Source of the DNA: Paenibacillus caseinilyticus
GTDB lineage: Bacteria > Bacillota > Bacilli > Paenibacillales > NBRC-103111
Assembly: GCF_027533645.1 (NCBI RefSeq)
Contig: NZ_JAQAGY010000003.1
Location: forward strand, 124,001 to 188,000
Direction of reading: 5' to 3'
DNA: 64,000 nt
Shown here: positions 16,685 through 28,103 of the stretch, piece by piece
Position numbering within the stretch: position 1 is the stretch's first letter
Layout of the letters: every line of letters begins with the position of its first letter
The notes under the pieces: model-generated
Databases searched by the model: none
The model's input: only the letters and a program-made list of their open reading frames with translations
Told to the model about the DNA's origin: nothing
Translations under genes and position numbers: made by a program

Positions 16685-17323
16685 ACCTTTGAACGCGCTC
16701 ATCGTCAGCCAATTCATAAAATTCGTTACCCGCAGAGATAAGATGTCGTTGACGATCCGGTGCAGCGGCGGTACCCCGTTCTTGCGGTACTTGTCGCTGA
16801 CGCAGTCCCAGATATCTTCCGGCGTGACGTGCTCGTAGCCCAGCATATGGTATTCCTCGGCTTTGCTCCGGCACATCTCCTCGATAACAAGGCTGAGTTC
16901 GTCGTCATCCAGCCCTTCCTGCTCCGCTTCTCCCGCGAAGGCTTCCGCCCGCTCGATCAACGGGATCGACGGATCTTCCTCGTATACCGAGGGGGCGTCC
17001 GCATCCGCCGGCTCCGTTACTGCTTCTGACAGAGGAAGCGACGGCTCCTCCACTTCCTCAGGTTCGGCACTTCCTGCGGACGGCGCCTCTTCCACTTCCC
17101 CTTCGGTCAGTGCGGCGGCGGATTCGGCCTCCGCAAAGTATCTTTCCATATAAGGAACACCGCCGCCGGCGTCTCCGTTCCCGGCGGCCGCCTGGCTCCC
17201 TTCCCCTCCGGCAGCGGCAGGATCCTCGTCCGGCTCCCCTTCGCGTAGCTCTGTTCCTTCCGGTTCGTCCCTATCCGATTCCGTTCCGTTGCTGCGGTCT
17301 TGTTTCCAATCGTCTTTCTCCAT
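16670..17323 (-). CDS. ComN-type post-transcriptional regulator with a long acidic N-terminal extension
   Basis: 217 residues in two unlike parts. The last 75 (about 140-217, LVIEEMCRSKAEEYHMLGYEHVTPEDIWDCVSDKYRK...) are the ComN/PF13797 domain. In B. subtilis ComN is a protein of about 100 residues that controls comE mRNA and localises to septa and poles with DivIVA. The first 140 residues are low-complexity, rich in Glu, Ala, Ser and Pro, and probably disordered. GGGAGGG lies 8 nt before the ATG at 17323, so the extension is translated from its own start. Position beside secDF and spoVB matches comN in Bacillus. The function of the extension is unknown. Confidence 0.78.
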   Translation of the reverse strand: MEKDDWKQDRSNGTESDRDEPEGTELREGEPDEDPAAAGGEGSQAAAGNGDAGGGVPYMERYFAEAESAAALTEGEVEEAPSAGSAEPEEVEEPSLPLSEAVTEPADADAPSVYEEDPSIPLIERAEAFAGEAEQEGLDDDELSLVIEEMCRSKAEEYHMLGYEHVTPEDIWDCVSDKYRKNGVPPLHRIVNDILSLRVTNFMNWLTMSAFKGAHFR

Positions 17324-17553
17324 CCGGTAATCCCTCCCGCGTACGCAGCTCGCTAGTTATCCTAATTCGATGTCTGGCGCGTTTTTCCTGCATGTGCACC
17401 CGTGCCCCTCCTCAAAATTATAGCATGCGGCCGGACAGGTTCCGCATATTCATGAGATAAGGATCTACGGCTTGGCCGCCCTTCCGGACCGGCTCAAGGA
17501 CGACCGCCCAGCACAGCATCACATTCCCTTGGAGGGAGAAAGAGGTTATTCCC

Positions 17554-19119
17554 TTGACCAAACAATCGTTCATCAAAGGAACGCTCATCCTGCTGGCTGC
17601 CGGCATCATCAACCGCATACTCGGCTTTATTCCCCGTATGACCTTGCCCCGGGTCATCGGGGCGGAGGGAATCGGGCTGTACCAGATGGGCTGGCCCTTC
17701 CTCGTCGTCATCCTCACGCTGGTCACCGGCGGCATTCCGGTTGCCGTAGCCAAGCTGGTGGCTGCGGCGGAGGCGGAAGGCAACGAAGCGCGCATCCGCA
17801 GCATCTTCCGCATCTCGCTGGCCTTATCCGCGGCCCTCGGCCTCTTCTTCGGAGCAGCCATCCTCTATGCGGCCCCGTGGATTACCCGCCATGTGTTCAC
17901 GGATCCCCGGGTCTATTACACGTTCTTATGCATGACCCCGATCGTTCCGATCGTGGCCGTCTCCTCCGTATTCCGCGGGTATTTCCAGGGTCGTCACAAC
18001 ATGATTCCTACAGCCCTGTCACAGGTGATCGAGACGATGATCCGGATCGTGACCGTACTGCTCTTCGCTTATTGGATGATTCCGTACGGCATCGAATACG
18101 CGGCAGCGGGCGCGATGGTCGGGGTCACCGTCGGCGAGATCGGCGCCATGCTGGTATTGGCCGGGATCTATCTCCACGGGCGCCGCAGCCAGCCGGGCAA
18201 ACCGCGCGCCCGCATCGGCAGCAACCATGCGCCGAACCGATGGACCAACCTGAAGAATCTGCTCAAGCTGGCCCTCCCCATCACCGGCAGCAAGCTGGTA
18301 GGTTCGGGCTCCTACCTGCTCGAGTCGATCCTTATTGTGCACTCGCTTGCGGCGGCCGGCATTGCCACCGGGGTTGCCACGGCACAGTACGGCGCCCTCC
18401 AGGGCATGGTCATTCCCGTCCTGCTCCTGCCAAGCGCCTTGACATTCTCTCTGGCCATCTCGCTGGTTCCCTCGTTATCCGAGGCTGCGGCACGCGGGGA
18501 TATGAAGACGATCCACATGCGCCTTCATCAATCGCTGAAGCTGGCTCTGGTAACCGGAGCTCCCTTCGCCGTATTAATGTATGTGCTGGCCGAACCGATC
18601 TGCCTCTATATGTACAATCAGCCGGGGGTGGGCGCTATGCTCCGGATGATGGCCCCGGCGGCTCTCTTCATTTATTTACAGGCTCCGCTGCAGTCCGCCC
18701 TCCAGGCGCTCGAAAGACCCGGAAGCGCCTTGCTCAATACGCTCATCGGGTCTACGGTCAAACTGGCCCTGATCTGTCTGCTCGCCTCCCGGCCGGAGTT
18801 CGGCATTCTTGGAGCCGTCGTGGCGATCACCGTGAATATTATGCTCGTGACCGTCCTGCACTGGAACAGCATGGTCCGGCTGCTGCAGTTCCGCATGCAT
18901 TCCTCCGAATTCCTCAAGGTAGGGGTCAGCATGGCGGCAGCCGGGCTCTCGAGCTATTCGGTCATGTCCTCCGGCTGGCTGCCGGACGGCTTCGGCAAAT
19001 TCGCATCCGCCTGCTTCACCGGCCTCGCCATCTACCTGGTTGCGGCGGTCGTGCTGCGCCTGATCGAGCGCGACGACGTATGGCGTATCGTCATGCTCGG
19101 CAAAAAGCTCGTGAAGTAA
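17554..19119 (+). CDS. spoVB: Stage V sporulation protein B-like flippase (MOP/MATE superfamily)
   Basis: 521-residue polytopic membrane protein of the polysaccharide/lipid exporter superfamily, with about 14 predicted segments. It opens MTKQSFIKGTLILLAAGIINRILGFIPRMTLPRVIGAEGIGLYQM, closely like SpoVB, which is needed for spore cortex synthesis and is thought to move a lipid-linked precursor. GGAGGGAG lies about 15 nt upstream of the ATG. Neighbours comN-secDF on one side and DUF421/YrzE on the other reproduce the Bacillus spoVB neighbourhood, which supports orthology. The MurJ-like lipid II role is possible for the wider family. Confidence 0.87.
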   Translation: MTKQSFIKGTLILLAAGIINRILGFIPRMTLPRVIGAEGIGLYQMGWPFLVVILTLVTGGIPVAVAKLVAAAEAEGNEARIRSIFRISLALSAALGLFFGAAILYAAPWITRHVFTDPRVYYTFLCMTPIVPIVAVSSVFRGYFQGRHNMIPTALSQVIETMIRIVTVLLFAYWMIPYGIEYAAAGAMVGVTVGEIGAMLVLAGIYLHGRRSQPGKPRARIGSNHAPNRWTNLKNLLKLALPITGSKLVGSGSYLLESILIVHSLAAAGIATGVATAQYGALQGMVIPVLLLPSALTFSLAISLVPSLSEAAARGDMKTIHMRLHQSLKLALVTGAPFAVLMYVLAEPICLYMYNQPGVGAMLRMMAPAALFIYLQAPLQSALQALERPGSALLNTLIGSTVKLALICLLASRPEFGILGAVVAITVNIMLVTVLHWNSMVRLLQFRMHSSEFLKVGVSMAAAGLSSYSVMSSGWLPDGFGKFASACFTGLAIYLVAAVVLRLIERDDVWRIVMLGKKLVK

Positions 19120-19130
19120 TGGCAGCCGGC

Positions 19131-19808
19131 TTATCTTTTTTTGTCAATAAACCAGCGGCCCCGATGGTCCAGCGAGCAGAAGAACACTTCCTTGAAATCC
19201 TTGATCCCCCGGCTCTGCAGCTCGCCCTTCAGCCAGAACCGCGTCTTGGCGAGCTTCTCCAGACTGTCGTCCTGCACCTTCCCATCCATGATCAGGGGCA
19301 GCGGCAGCCCTTCGTACCGGATGGATGGCGGCGGACAGGGCGCCTGTTCCTCCTTGGCCGGTTTCTGCTGAACGGTCAGCTTGCCGGAGGACTCGAGCAC
19401 CGCGAATTCCACATCCGCCACATTGAGCACCTTATTCTCCCTCAGCTGCAGGAGCAAGTCGTCCAGATTATAGCGCTGGCGCCGCATTTCTTCCCGGTTC
19501 AGCTGTCCGTGCTCGATCAGCGGGGACGGCTCGCCTTCGAACAGGCGGCGAAGCTTCTGGCTCTTCAGCGAGATGAACGCAATCATAACTTGAACAAGCA
19601 CCAGCGTGAGCATGGGGACGATCCCATGAATCAACGGCTTCCGGAGATCCTCCAGCACGAATACGGCTATTTCGGCAATCATGATCGATATCACGAGATC
19701 AAACAGTGACAGCTTGCCGATCTCCCGCTTTCCCATGAGGCGCATCGTCAGGAAGACGACCACATAGACCAGCAGGGTACGGAAAAAGAGGACTAACAAC
19801 ACTTCCAT
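19131..19808 (-). CDS. DUF421 membrane protein (YrbG-like)
   Basis: 225 residues: three N-terminal membrane segments (about 5-80, including MRLMGKREIGKLSLFDLVISIMIAEIAVF) and a soluble domain with the DUF421 signature (RRLFEGEPSPLIEHGQLNREEMRRQRYNLDDLLLQLRENKVLNVADVEFAVLE). Related YetF/YrbG-type proteins occur in sporeformers and some act in germination, but the biochemical role is not established. GGGAGG precedes the ATG at 19808. It converges on spoVB with only 11 bp between stop codons. Confidence 0.88.
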   Translation of the reverse strand: MEVLLVLFFRTLLVYVVVFLTMRLMGKREIGKLSLFDLVISIMIAEIAVFVLEDLRKPLIHGIVPMLTLVLVQVMIAFISLKSQKLRRLFEGEPSPLIEHGQLNREEMRRQRYNLDDLLLQLRENKVLNVADVEFAVLESSGKLTVQQKPAKEEQAPCPPPSIRYEGLPLPLIMDGKVQDDSLEKLAKTRFWLKGELQSRGIKDFKEVFFCSLDHRGRWFIDKKR

Positions 19809-19968
19809 AGCTCAACCTCCCGGCGACGGTTCCCTGCCTATTGTAGCCTCAGCAAATGGTTGTCATGCGGGAGAATTGCTGGTAAAGCCGCAGCTCGCAT
19901 CCCTGTACTATTTTGCCGTACAGGCCCATACAATGGAGACAAGATCAGGTTACGGGAGGATGGGAACC

Positions 19969-20328
19969 ATGAAAGGATCACCCCTGCTATCGGGTTTGAC
20001 GTACGCCGTCTTATTCATGCTGGCCGGCACGCTGGCTGCTTCGCTGGTGCTGCTCGGCACCGAGGTGGCCGAAGGGTCGTGGCTGAGTGCCACGCTGACG
20101 GTCCATGGGCTCTCCCTGTTCATCGGTGGAATGGTGTCGGGCAGACGAAGCGGCAGCAAAGGATGGTATCACGGAGGGCTCCTCGGCCTGCTGTATACCC
20201 TCGTCATCTGGATGATCGGCTTTCTCGCTTACGATGCCGGCTTCACCCGGGAGATGCTGGTCCTCGGCGGCATCGCCCCCCTGGCCGGGGCACTAGGCGG
20301 CATGATCGGTGTGAATCTCAAGAAGTGA
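19969..20328 (+). CDS. TIGR04086-family membrane protein (YrzE-like)
   Basis: 119 residues with four hydrophobic segments and short loops (LTYAVLFMLAGTLAASLVLLG, LTVHGLSLFIGGMVSGRRSG, GLLGLLYTLVIWMIGFLAY, LGGIAPLAGALGGMIGVNLKK). It matches the small YrzE-type family next to spoVB and yajC in Bacillales; no function is known. The start at the ATG at 19969 has GGGAGG 9 nt upstream. Earlier in-frame ATGs lack such a site. Confidence 0.8.
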   Translation: MKGSPLLSGLTYAVLFMLAGTLAASLVLLGTEVAEGSWLSATLTVHGLSLFIGGMVSGRRSGSKGWYHGGLLGLLYTLVIWMIGFLAYDAGFTREMLVLGGIAPLAGALGGMIGVNLKK

Positions 20329-20429
20329 CCGGGGAATGACGGAACATCGCAGCCCCTCCCCCGCTGCGATGAAGCGCTGCGGTGTACACTTGGATCCAGG
20401 CGCGGGGCGCGGACGGAAGCCGTACGAAA

Positions 20430-20473
20430 CAAAGAAAGGTCCTCTCCGCTGCTGCGGAAAGGACCTTTCTTTG
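20430..20473. terminator. Bidirectional terminator between the YrzE-like gene and yajC
   Basis: CAAAGAAAGGTCC and GGACCTTTCTTTG form a long near-perfect stem with flanking A and T runs, giving a terminator on both strands between two convergent genes. Confidence 0.9.
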
Positions 20474-20531
20474 TTGGGCTTGCGGTATATGCCGGCGCCG
20501 TCTTGACGGCTTCAGCCTCTAGGCACAGCGC

Positions 20532-20864
20532 TTACTTTTTCTCTTCGCTGCCTGCGCTGCTCGTCACCGAGTTAATGGCCGAACGCTCGAACGTCATCTT
20601 CGTGACATCGTTCACACGGAGAATCACGGTGTCGTCCGTCAGCTCCAGAATCGTTCCGTGGAGGCCCCCGATCGTGACGACCTTATCGCCCTTCTTGAGG
20701 TTCCCGAGCAGCATGTTGCGGGACTTCTGCCGCTTCTGCTGCGGACGGATCAGGAGAAAGTAAAGTACGACGAACATAAGAACAAGCGGACCATAGGTAT
20801 AGAGGTACGCAATTGGCCCGGTCGGCTCTGCCGCCGGAGTGCCTGCTGCTGCCAATTCCCACAT
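20532..20864 (-). CDS. yajC: Preprotein translocase subunit YajC
   Basis: 110-residue SecDF-associated protein with one membrane segment (about residues 20-42, YGPLVLMFVVLYFLLIRPQQKRQK) followed by the cytoplasmic domain MLLGNLKKGDKVVTIGGLHGTI. It is last in the queA-tgt-yajC order that is conserved in bacteria. A highly charged tail (SSAGSEEKK) ends the protein. Confidence 0.95.
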   Translation of the reverse strand: MWELAAAGTPAAEPTGPIAYLYTYGPLVLMFVVLYFLLIRPQQKRQKSRNMLLGNLKKGDKVVTIGGLHGTILELTDDTVILRVNDVTKMTFERSAINSVTSSAGSEEKK

Positions 20865-20909
20865 ATCAGAATTCCCCTTTCTCTCTTACGGATATCTATG
20901 AAACTTTGG

Positions 20910-22088
<1,179 letters not shown>

Positions 22089-22098
22089 CTAGAGCCGG

Positions 22099-23157
22099 TC
22101 AATAAATAAACATAGCGTCGCCGAAGCTGAAGAACCGGTACTTCTCCTCCACCGCTTCCCGGTATGCGGCCAGCACAGGCTCCCGGCCCGCCAGAGCGGA
22201 GATCAGCATGAGCAGCGTCGACTTCGGCAGGTGGAAGTTCGTCAGGAGCGCATCCACCGCCTTGAAGCGGTACCCCGGGTAGATGAAGATGCCGGTGCTG
22301 CCGTTGCATGCCGTCATGCTGCCGTCTTCCCGGGCCGCCGTCTCCAGAGTCCGGGCCGAGGTGGTGCCTACCGCTACGACGCGCCGGCCTTCCCGCTTCG
22401 CGGCGGTCACGAGCTCGGCCGTTTCCTGCGGCACTTCGTACAGCTCCTCGTGCATGTCGTGCGCGTCCACGGTATCCGCAGAGACCGGGCGGAACGTGCC
22501 GAGGCCGACATGCAAGGTGACATAGGCTAATTGTATACCTTTTTGTTCCAGCCTATGCAGGAAGGCTTCCGTGAAATGAAGCCCGGCCGTCGGGGCCGCC
22601 GCCGAACCCTCATGCTTCGCATACACGGTCTGGTATCTCTCCCGCTCGGGGAGCTGCTCCTTGATATAAGGAGGCAGCGGCATATGCCCGAGCCGGTCCA
22701 GCAGTTCGTTGAAGATGCCTTCGTACTGGAAACGCAGCACGCGTGCGCCCTGGTCTCCATGCTCTTCTACGGTCGCCGTCAGCAGCGGTTTCAACGGATT
22801 TGCCCCCTCGGGGGAAGACGCTTCCCCGAAATGGATGACAGCGCCCTCGCGAAGCCGTTTGCCCGGCTTCACCAAGGCTTCCCAGCGGTCTCCCTCCAGC
22901 TGCTTCAAGAGGAGGATCTCCGCCTTGGCCCCCGTGTCCGCTTTCACGCCAAAAAGCCGGGCTGGTATGACCCTCGTGTTGTTGAGCACGAGGACATCGC
23001 CGGCTTGCAGGTACTTCTCAAGGTCTTCAAATGTATGATGAGCGATCTCCCCGCTCGTCTTGCTCAGGGTCAGCAGTCTGGAAGCCGTACGGCTCGCCAG
23101 CGGCGTCTGGGCGATGAGTTCTTCGGGAAGATGATAGTCGAATAAATCCACCTGCAT
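22099..23157 (-). CDS. queA: S-adenosylmethionine:tRNA ribosyltransferase-isomerase
   Basis: 352-residue enzyme that moves the ribosyl part of S-adenosylmethionine onto preQ1 in tRNA, the step after Tgt. It begins [23 protein letters not shown] and contains [17 protein letters not shown] and the diagnostic [12 protein letters not shown] and [13 protein letters not shown] motifs. The ATG at 23157 has GAAGGA upstream and gives normal length; the longer frame runs back into the spoIID-like gene region and is discarded. It directly precedes tgt. Confidence 0.95.
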   Translation of the reverse strand: MQVDLFDYHLPEELIAQTPLASRTASRLLTLSKTSGEIAHHTFEDLEKYLQAGDVLVLNNTRVIPARLFGVKADTGAKAEILLLKQLEGDRWEALVKPGKRLREGAVIHFGEASSPEGANPLKPLLTATVEEHGDQGARVLRFQYEGIFNELLDRLGHMPLPPYIKEQLPERERYQTVYAKHEGSAAAPTAGLHFTEAFLHRLEQKGIQLAYVTLHVGLGTFRPVSADTVDAHDMHEELYEVPQETAELVTAAKREGRRVVAVGTTSARTLETAAREDGSMTACNGSTGIFIYPGYRFKAVDALLTNFHLPKSTLLMLISALAGREPVLAAYREAVEEKYRFFSFGDAMFIY

Positions 23158-23227
23158 CGGTCTTAAACATCCTTCTATGATTGGATTTGCGCCCTGCGCG
23201 GAAGGTGGACAGCGGACTGCTTCCACC

Positions 23228-25405
23228 TTAGGGCTTGGCAATCGCCGTCCCTGTATAGTAGGTCTGCAGAATAGCTTTGTAGTCCAGCCCTTGCTCCGCA
23301 TAACCCTTGGCTCCCCATTGGGACATGCCGAGGCCGTGGCCGAAGCCCGTCCCCTTGAAGACGAAACGTGCGTCCTCCGTAGCGGCCCGTACCTGCCCCG
23401 TTCCGTTCAATACGAACAGTGGAGCCGTACCGCCGGATTGCTGCGGGGATGCCGTGCCGCCCGCCATATACACGGGTCCTGAGCCGGGCGTACGGTTACG
23501 TACCGTACCGCCTGCCCCCTGTATAGTATACCTTCCCGTTTCCTCGATTTCAAACCGGGTCGAAGGCAAGCCGCCGAGCAGCGTGCGGAGCGAATCTGGG
23601 TAAGCCGCCTTCACGGGCTGGCCGTTCACGCTGATGCCGGTCGCCCGGCCCGAGGGCCCCCGCTCGGTCACTTCCAGGGACTGGACGCTGCCCTGAACGG
23701 CCGCGCCCAGCTTCTCCTTGAGCGTGCGGGCATCGAACGGCCCCCGAAGCCAGGTATAGGCGTTGGATTCCACCGTCTCACCGATCACGACAAAACGGTC
23801 GCCGATATCCACCTTGAACAGCGAAGGATTCCCCGCGTCGTCCACATACGGCGCCCCGCGCACGTTGGTTCCTGTCGTATTGCCTTCGTAATAAGGAAGA
23901 CCTGCAGGATTCTTCTCATCCATGGCCCGCGCGTAATCGGAGCGGATATAACCCATGCGGCCGTCCGGCGTTACGATGCGGTACCACATTTTCTTGCCGC
24001 TCTGCGCTCCTTCATCCGGTGAAGCGGCGCTCTTCAGGTAGGGCACGGGATTCCCCCACACTTCGGTCGATTCCGCCGTCTTCCCGCCGGCATTGGAGTA
24101 GAACAGCGGATCGATCAGCGCGCCTCCATAGGTCAGCACTTCCCCCTGCGTCGCTTTCACGGCCTCCAGCGCCCCTGGAAATTCCACGCTGATGCCTTTA
24201 TAAGCCTGGTCGGTCGTCGTGTCCGAAATATGGGCGATGCCGTACTTCATCCCCTGCTTCAGCGCATAGGTGCGTGCCGCTACGGCCTGCGCCTTCAAGG
24301 CTTCGGCCGGCCAGGCCGCCCCGAGCTCGGAGCCCAGCACCGCATACAAATACTCTTCGAACGGAAGCTCATTGATTACCGCCAGCTTCCCGTTGTGCAG
24401 GGACACTTCGATCCCGCCCCGGTAAGCGCGCTCGTAACGCTCTTCGACCTTGATGCCCGCAGGCGCGCCGCCCGCAGGCTCGGCCCAGAGCTTCGCGCCG
24501 CCGCCGACGGCATAGGCATCCGCCGGCGCTGCGCCGGACAGCCCGCTGCGCCGGATCGCGTAGCCCTGCGAGGCGTCGACGGGCGTCAGCGCCAGGCCCG
24601 GCACAGCGGCAGCGATCTGCGCCTTCAGCGCCTCGAGCGATGCCGGATCGGCCGTGCCGCCGACGAAGACGGCGTACCCGGTGCCCGTCAGCGCCGGGTC
24701 GGCGTCGAAGCCGGCCTGCCCGATGGCGGACACGGCCGCCTGCGCCTCGGTTAGGCTGGCGTAGCTGCCGGCGCTGGCGTAGTGCGGCCCGGCGACAACG
24801 GCGCCCGGCTGCTTCGCGGCCGCGGCTGCGGCGGCTTCCTTGGTCGGGAACGGACCAAGGTAAGCCCGGTAAGCCGCAGCGCCGCGCTTCGCGTGCTGCA
24901 CGACGCCGGCTCCCGCGCCGCCCGCCGCCAGACGGGCCGCCTGCGAAGAGGCTTCCGCCGCCGAAGCGGTCTCCGGCAGCTGCGCGTAGTAGCCGTCGGC
25001 GTAGACGCGGACCGCGCCGCCGGCCGTGCCAGGCGCCGGCCGAGGCAGCGTCCCGCCGCCGGAGCCGCGCAGGCTCAGCTCAAGGCCCGCCTCAGCCGAC
25101 AAGGTGACGGCCGAGGCCGGGCTGACGTACTTGCCCGTGTCGATGAAGAGCGCGACACGGATCCGCTCCGGCACGGGCGTAAGGGCAGGTGCAACAGCCG
25201 CCTGTACCGCCGGTATGCTGCCCGGCAGCGTCTGGCCGGGAACCAGCCCCAAGCTGCCGGTGACGGCCAGGACGGCCGCCGCAAAGGCGGCTCCTGTCCC
25301 TCTCTGCGTACGGCATACGGTCCGCCATACCGGCCGTTCCTTATTTCGTCCCTGCGGTGCGGCCGCCTCCGCTCTCCGCTCCCGCGGTCGTTTCCCTTCC
25401 CTCAT
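23228..25405 (-). CDS. SpoIID/LytB-domain protein with SPOR-like repeats
   Basis: 725 residues. A basic N-terminus and hydrophobic stretch (about 38-60) act as signal or anchor. An Ala/Gly-rich region (60-320) contains SPOR-like segments ([51 protein letters not shown]), and the SpoIID domain follows (about 325-715: [81 protein letters not shown]). SpoIID proteins cleave denuded glycan strands of peptidoglycan, so this is a wall hydrolase outside the membrane. It is much longer than classical SpoIID and resembles B. subtilis LytB/SpoIID hybrids, so it is not necessarily the engulfment enzyme. The SPOR region is noticeably richer in G and C than its surroundings. Confidence 0.85.
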   Translation of the reverse strand: MREGKRPRERRAEAAAPQGRNKERPVWRTVCRTQRGTGAAFAAAVLAVTGSLGLVPGQTLPGSIPAVQAAVAPALTPVPERIRVALFIDTGKYVSPASAVTLSAEAGLELSLRGSGGGTLPRPAPGTAGGAVRVYADGYYAQLPETASAAEASSQAARLAAGGAGAGVVQHAKRGAAAYRAYLGPFPTKEAAAAAAAKQPGAVVAGPHYASAGSYASLTEAQAAVSAIGQAGFDADPALTGTGYAVFVGGTADPASLEALKAQIAAAVPGLALTPVDASQGYAIRRSGLSGAAPADAYAVGGGAKLWAEPAGGAPAGIKVEERYERAYRGGIEVSLHNGKLAVINELPFEEYLYAVLGSELGAAWPAEALKAQAVAARTYALKQGMKYGIAHISDTTTDQAYKGISVEFPGALEAVKATQGEVLTYGGALIDPLFYSNAGGKTAESTEVWGNPVPYLKSAASPDEGAQSGKKMWYRIVTPDGRMGYIRSDYARAMDEKNPAGLPYYEGNTTGTNVRGAPYVDDAGNPSLFKVDIGDRFVVIGETVESNAYTWLRGPFDARTLKEKLGAAVQGSVQSLEVTERGPSGRATGISVNGQPVKAAYPDSLRTLLGGLPSTRFEIEETGRYTIQGAGGTVRNRTPGSGPVYMAGGTASPQQSGGTAPLFVLNGTGQVRAATEDARFVFKGTGFGHGLGMSQWGAKGYAEQGLDYKAILQTYYTGTAIAKP

Positions 25406-25610
25406 GCTCTATGTTCCCCTCTCCCTTGCCCAAGGGACGGCAGGCACTTGAGCAGCCATCCCTTCGTCCCCTGGCGATATATTCGGAACTATATCGGATA
25501 CATTTGGAATTATTTTCAGTAGGAATGGTTTCAGCAGGAACTGATTCCGTAGAAATTGTTCCAGTAAAATAACAATTCCCCGCTCCCGCATCGTACTCCT
25601 GCCTCCTGCT

Positions 25611-26615
25611 CTAGGAGCGGCTCGGCATAGGAAGCCCCAGGTGCTGGCACGCACTGGCCGTAATCATCCGCCCCCGCGGCGTACGCTGCAGGAAGCCGAT
25701 CTGGAGCAGATACGGTTCGTAGACGTCCTCGATCGTCTGGCTTTCTTCGCCGATCGATGCCGCGATGGTATCAAGACCGACAGGCCCCCCCTGGAAGCTG
25801 AGGATGATCGCCCGCAGCATCTTGTGGTCAATCTCATCGAGCCCGAGCGGATCGACCTGGATGCTCATCAGCGCCGCCTGTGTAATCTCCTGCGTGATGA
25901 CACCGTCGCCCTTCACCTGTGCAAAATCCCGCACCCGCTTCAACAGCCGGTTCGCAATCCGCGGCGTACCTCTCGAGCGCATGCCGATCTCGCGGGCAGC
26001 TTCCCCCACAATGCTCACCTGCAGCAGGTCCGCCGTACGCGATACAATATAGGTGAGCTCGTCGACCGTATAGTATTCGAGCCGGCTGACGACCCCGAAG
26101 CGGTCGCGCAGCGGAGCGGAGAGCAGCCCGACCCGGGTCGTCGCCCCCACCAGCGTGAACGGCGGAAGGTCAAGCCGTACCGAACGGGCGCTCGGTCCCT
26201 TGCCGATGATAATATCGAGCGCATAATCCTCCATCGCCGGGTACAGCACTTCCTCCACCGTCCGGTGCAGGCGGTGGATCTCGTCGATGAAGAGCACATC
26301 GTTCGCCTGCAGGTTCGTCAGGATAGCTGCGAGGTCTCCGGGACGCTCGATCGCAGGTCCCGAGGTCGTACGCAGATTGACGCCCAGCTCGTTGGCGATG
26401 ATATTCGAGAGCGTTGTTTTGCCGAGACCCGGCGGTCCGTACAGCAGCACATGATCGAGAGCCTCCCTGCGCATCTTCGCCGCCTCGATATATACCTTCA
26501 AGTTTTCCTTCGCCTGCGCCTGGCCGATATACTCGGCCAAGTACCGGGGACGCAGGCTGAATTCCGCTACCTGGTCCTCCATCATCAGATGGGCGGAGAT
26601 GATCCGGTCATCCAT
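25611..26615 (-). CDS. ruvB: Holliday junction branch-migration helicase RuvB
   Basis: 334-residue AAA+ motor that drives branch migration with RuvA. Walker A is GPPGLGKTT (residues 60-68) and Walker B is [11 protein letters not shown] (about 107-117). Sensor-1 [18 protein letters not shown] and a C-terminal winged helix ([18 protein letters not shown]) follow. It is last in the ruvC-ruvA-ruvB order on the minus strand. Confidence 0.97.
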   Translation of the reverse strand: MDDRIISAHLMMEDQVAEFSLRPRYLAEYIGQAQAKENLKVYIEAAKMRREALDHVLLYGPPGLGKTTLSNIIANELGVNLRTTSGPAIERPGDLAAILTNLQANDVLFIDEIHRLHRTVEEVLYPAMEDYALDIIIGKGPSARSVRLDLPPFTLVGATTRVGLLSAPLRDRFGVVSRLEYYTVDELTYIVSRTADLLQVSIVGEAAREIGMRSRGTPRIANRLLKRVRDFAQVKGDGVITQEITQAALMSIQVDPLGLDEIDHKMLRAIILSFQGGPVGLDTIAASIGEESQTIEDVYEPYLLQIGFLQRTPRGRMITASACQHLGLPMPSRS

Positions 26616-26724
26616 AAGACACGCTCCTTTCTCTTCCCTTACCCCTATAAAAAGCAGAATTCCCGCAAAGCCTCCGGTAGGCTCCCAAGGAGACCTGCCG
26701 GCGGTCCGCCGGATTCCGCCGTTC

Positions 26725-27369
26725 TTACCTCATCATCGAATCCTGGAACAACGCCTGCAGCGCCAGCTTGATGACGGCATCCGCCGTCTCGCCGCCCTTC
26801 AGCTTGCTCTTGATGGCACTGCCGGCCCGGTCGGCCTCCGCCTCCGTATAGCCGAGCGCCATGAGCGCCGCTTTGGCTTCGCCCCATACCCCCATGCCTT
26901 CCTGCACGGAGAGCGGTTCGCTGGGTGCGAACAGCCCCTCGTCCAATCCGCCAGTGATGGCCCCGAGCTTATCCTTCAGGTCGAGCACCATCCGCTGCGC
27001 CGTCTTCTTGCCGATGCCCGGCAGCTTCGTCAGGAACGTAAGATTCTCCTGCCGGATGGCTCCCGCAATCGTCTCGGGCTTCCCGCCGGCCAGCACCCCG
27101 ATCGCGACCTTCGGCCCGATCCCGGATACATCGAGCAGCAGCCGGAACAGCGACTGCTCCTCCCGGGTCGTGAAGCCGAAGAGCAGGTGCGCGTCCTCGC
27201 GGACGTGGTAGTGGATGTACATCGTCACATCCCCGCCGCCCCGTCCGTCCTTGGAAGGCGCAACCCCGTAAGGGTTGGCACAGAAAACGCGGTACCCCAC
27301 GCCGTTCACATCCAGAACGACATACTCCGTATCGCGGAATACGACAGGGCCTCTCAAAAAGTCGATCAT
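26725..27369 (-). CDS. ruvA: Holliday junction DNA-binding protein RuvA
   Basis: 214 residues. An N-terminal OB fold ([29 protein letters not shown]) is followed by two helix-hairpin-helix motifs ([21 protein letters not shown] and [23 protein letters not shown]) and the C-terminal RuvB-binding domain ([13 protein letters not shown]). RuvA tetramers hold the four-way junction while RuvB pumps DNA. Its ATG overlaps the ruvC stop by 4 bp (ATGA). Confidence 0.97.
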   Translation of the reverse strand: MIDFLRGPVVFRDTEYVVLDVNGVGYRVFCANPYGVAPSKDGRGGGDVTMYIHYHVREDAHLLFGFTTREEQSLFRLLLDVSGIGPKVAIGVLAGGKPETIAGAIRQENLTFLTKLPGIGKKTAQRMVLDLKDKLGAITGGLDEGLFAPSEPLSVQEGMGVWGEAKAALMALGYTEAEADRAGSAIKSKLKGGETADAVIKLALQALFQDSMMR

Positions 27370-27869
27370 CGTTTGTATGCTCCGTTCAATTGTTGTTGTA
27401 GGGCCGAGGAATGCGCATGGCAGATCGCCACCGCAAGGGCATCCGCCACGTCATCGGGCTTCGGCACGGCGGAGAGGTGAAGGAACAGCTTCACCATCTC
27501 CTGCACCTGCTTCTTCTCCGCCTTGCCGTAACCCACGATTGCCTGCTTCACCTGCATCGGAGTATATTCCGCGATGGGCAGGCCCTTCTGCTCGGCCGCC
27601 AGCATGAGCACCCCCCGCGCCTGGCTGACGATCATGGCCGTCGTCACGTTGCGGTTGAAGAACAGCTTCTCGATCGCAACCGCATCGGGTTTGTATTTGT
27701 CTATGAGCTGCACGGTCGCTTCGTAGACCTGGCGCAGCCTCAGGCTGTCCGACGTATGCGCCTCTGTCTGGATACATCCGTACTGTACCGGCACGAGCTT
27801 GTGCCCCTGTTTATCAATAAAACCGAATCCCACGATGGCAATGCCCGGGTCGATCCCCAAAACGCGCAA
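27366..27869 (-). CDS. ruvC: Holliday junction endonuclease RuvC (TTG start)
   Basis: 167-residue resolvase of the RNase H fold. The acidic catalytic residues are visible in VLGIDPG, AIEKLFF (Asp/Glu pair) and near KPDDVADALAVAICH at the C-terminus. The start is chosen as TTG at 27869 because GGGGGAG sits 6 nt upstream and the protein then begins M-RVLGIDPG like other RuvC proteins. In-frame ATGs at 27884 and 27929 would add 5 or 20 unmatched residues. The 3' end is coupled to ruvA. Confidence 0.93.
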   Translation of the reverse strand: MRVLGIDPGIAIVGFGFIDKQGHKLVPVQYGCIQTEAHTSDSLRLRQVYEATVQLIDKYKPDAVAIEKLFFNRNVTTAMIVSQARGVLMLAAEQKGLPIAEYTPMQVKQAIVGYGKAEKKQVQEMVKLFLHLSAVPKPDDVADALAVAICHAHSSALQQQLNGAYKR

Positions 27870-28005
27870 GCCCAACTCCCCCATCCGCACCGTTCCGGGA
27901 ACATAGGCATCCCGAACATATGTATTCATTTCATTATAGCAGATTCTCCCCCGGATGAATACGGTTTTGGGACGCAGCCGCCCCGCTTCTTCCTTCCTTG
28001 CCCGC

Positions 28006-28042
28006 AAAAAACGGGGCCCCGCCCTGTGCCGGCTGCCCCGTT
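28006..28042 (-). terminator. Terminator downstream of the HNH gene
   Basis: On the minus strand ACGGGGC...GCCCCGT form a stem followed by TTTTTTG, about 60 nt after the HNH-gene stop. It isolates that gene from the ruv operon. Confidence 0.75.
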
Positions 28043-28103
28043 GTATCCGCTTCAGCTCATCGTTAGACGCTTCCGTCGCCAGCCTGCGGGACCCTCCGCA
28101 CGG

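Noticed and set aside
17472..19709. 745-residue plus-strand frame overlapping spoVB
   Set aside because: It is a different frame of spoVB and of the DUF421 gene's opposite strand, with low-complexity Arg/His/Gly content and no domain.
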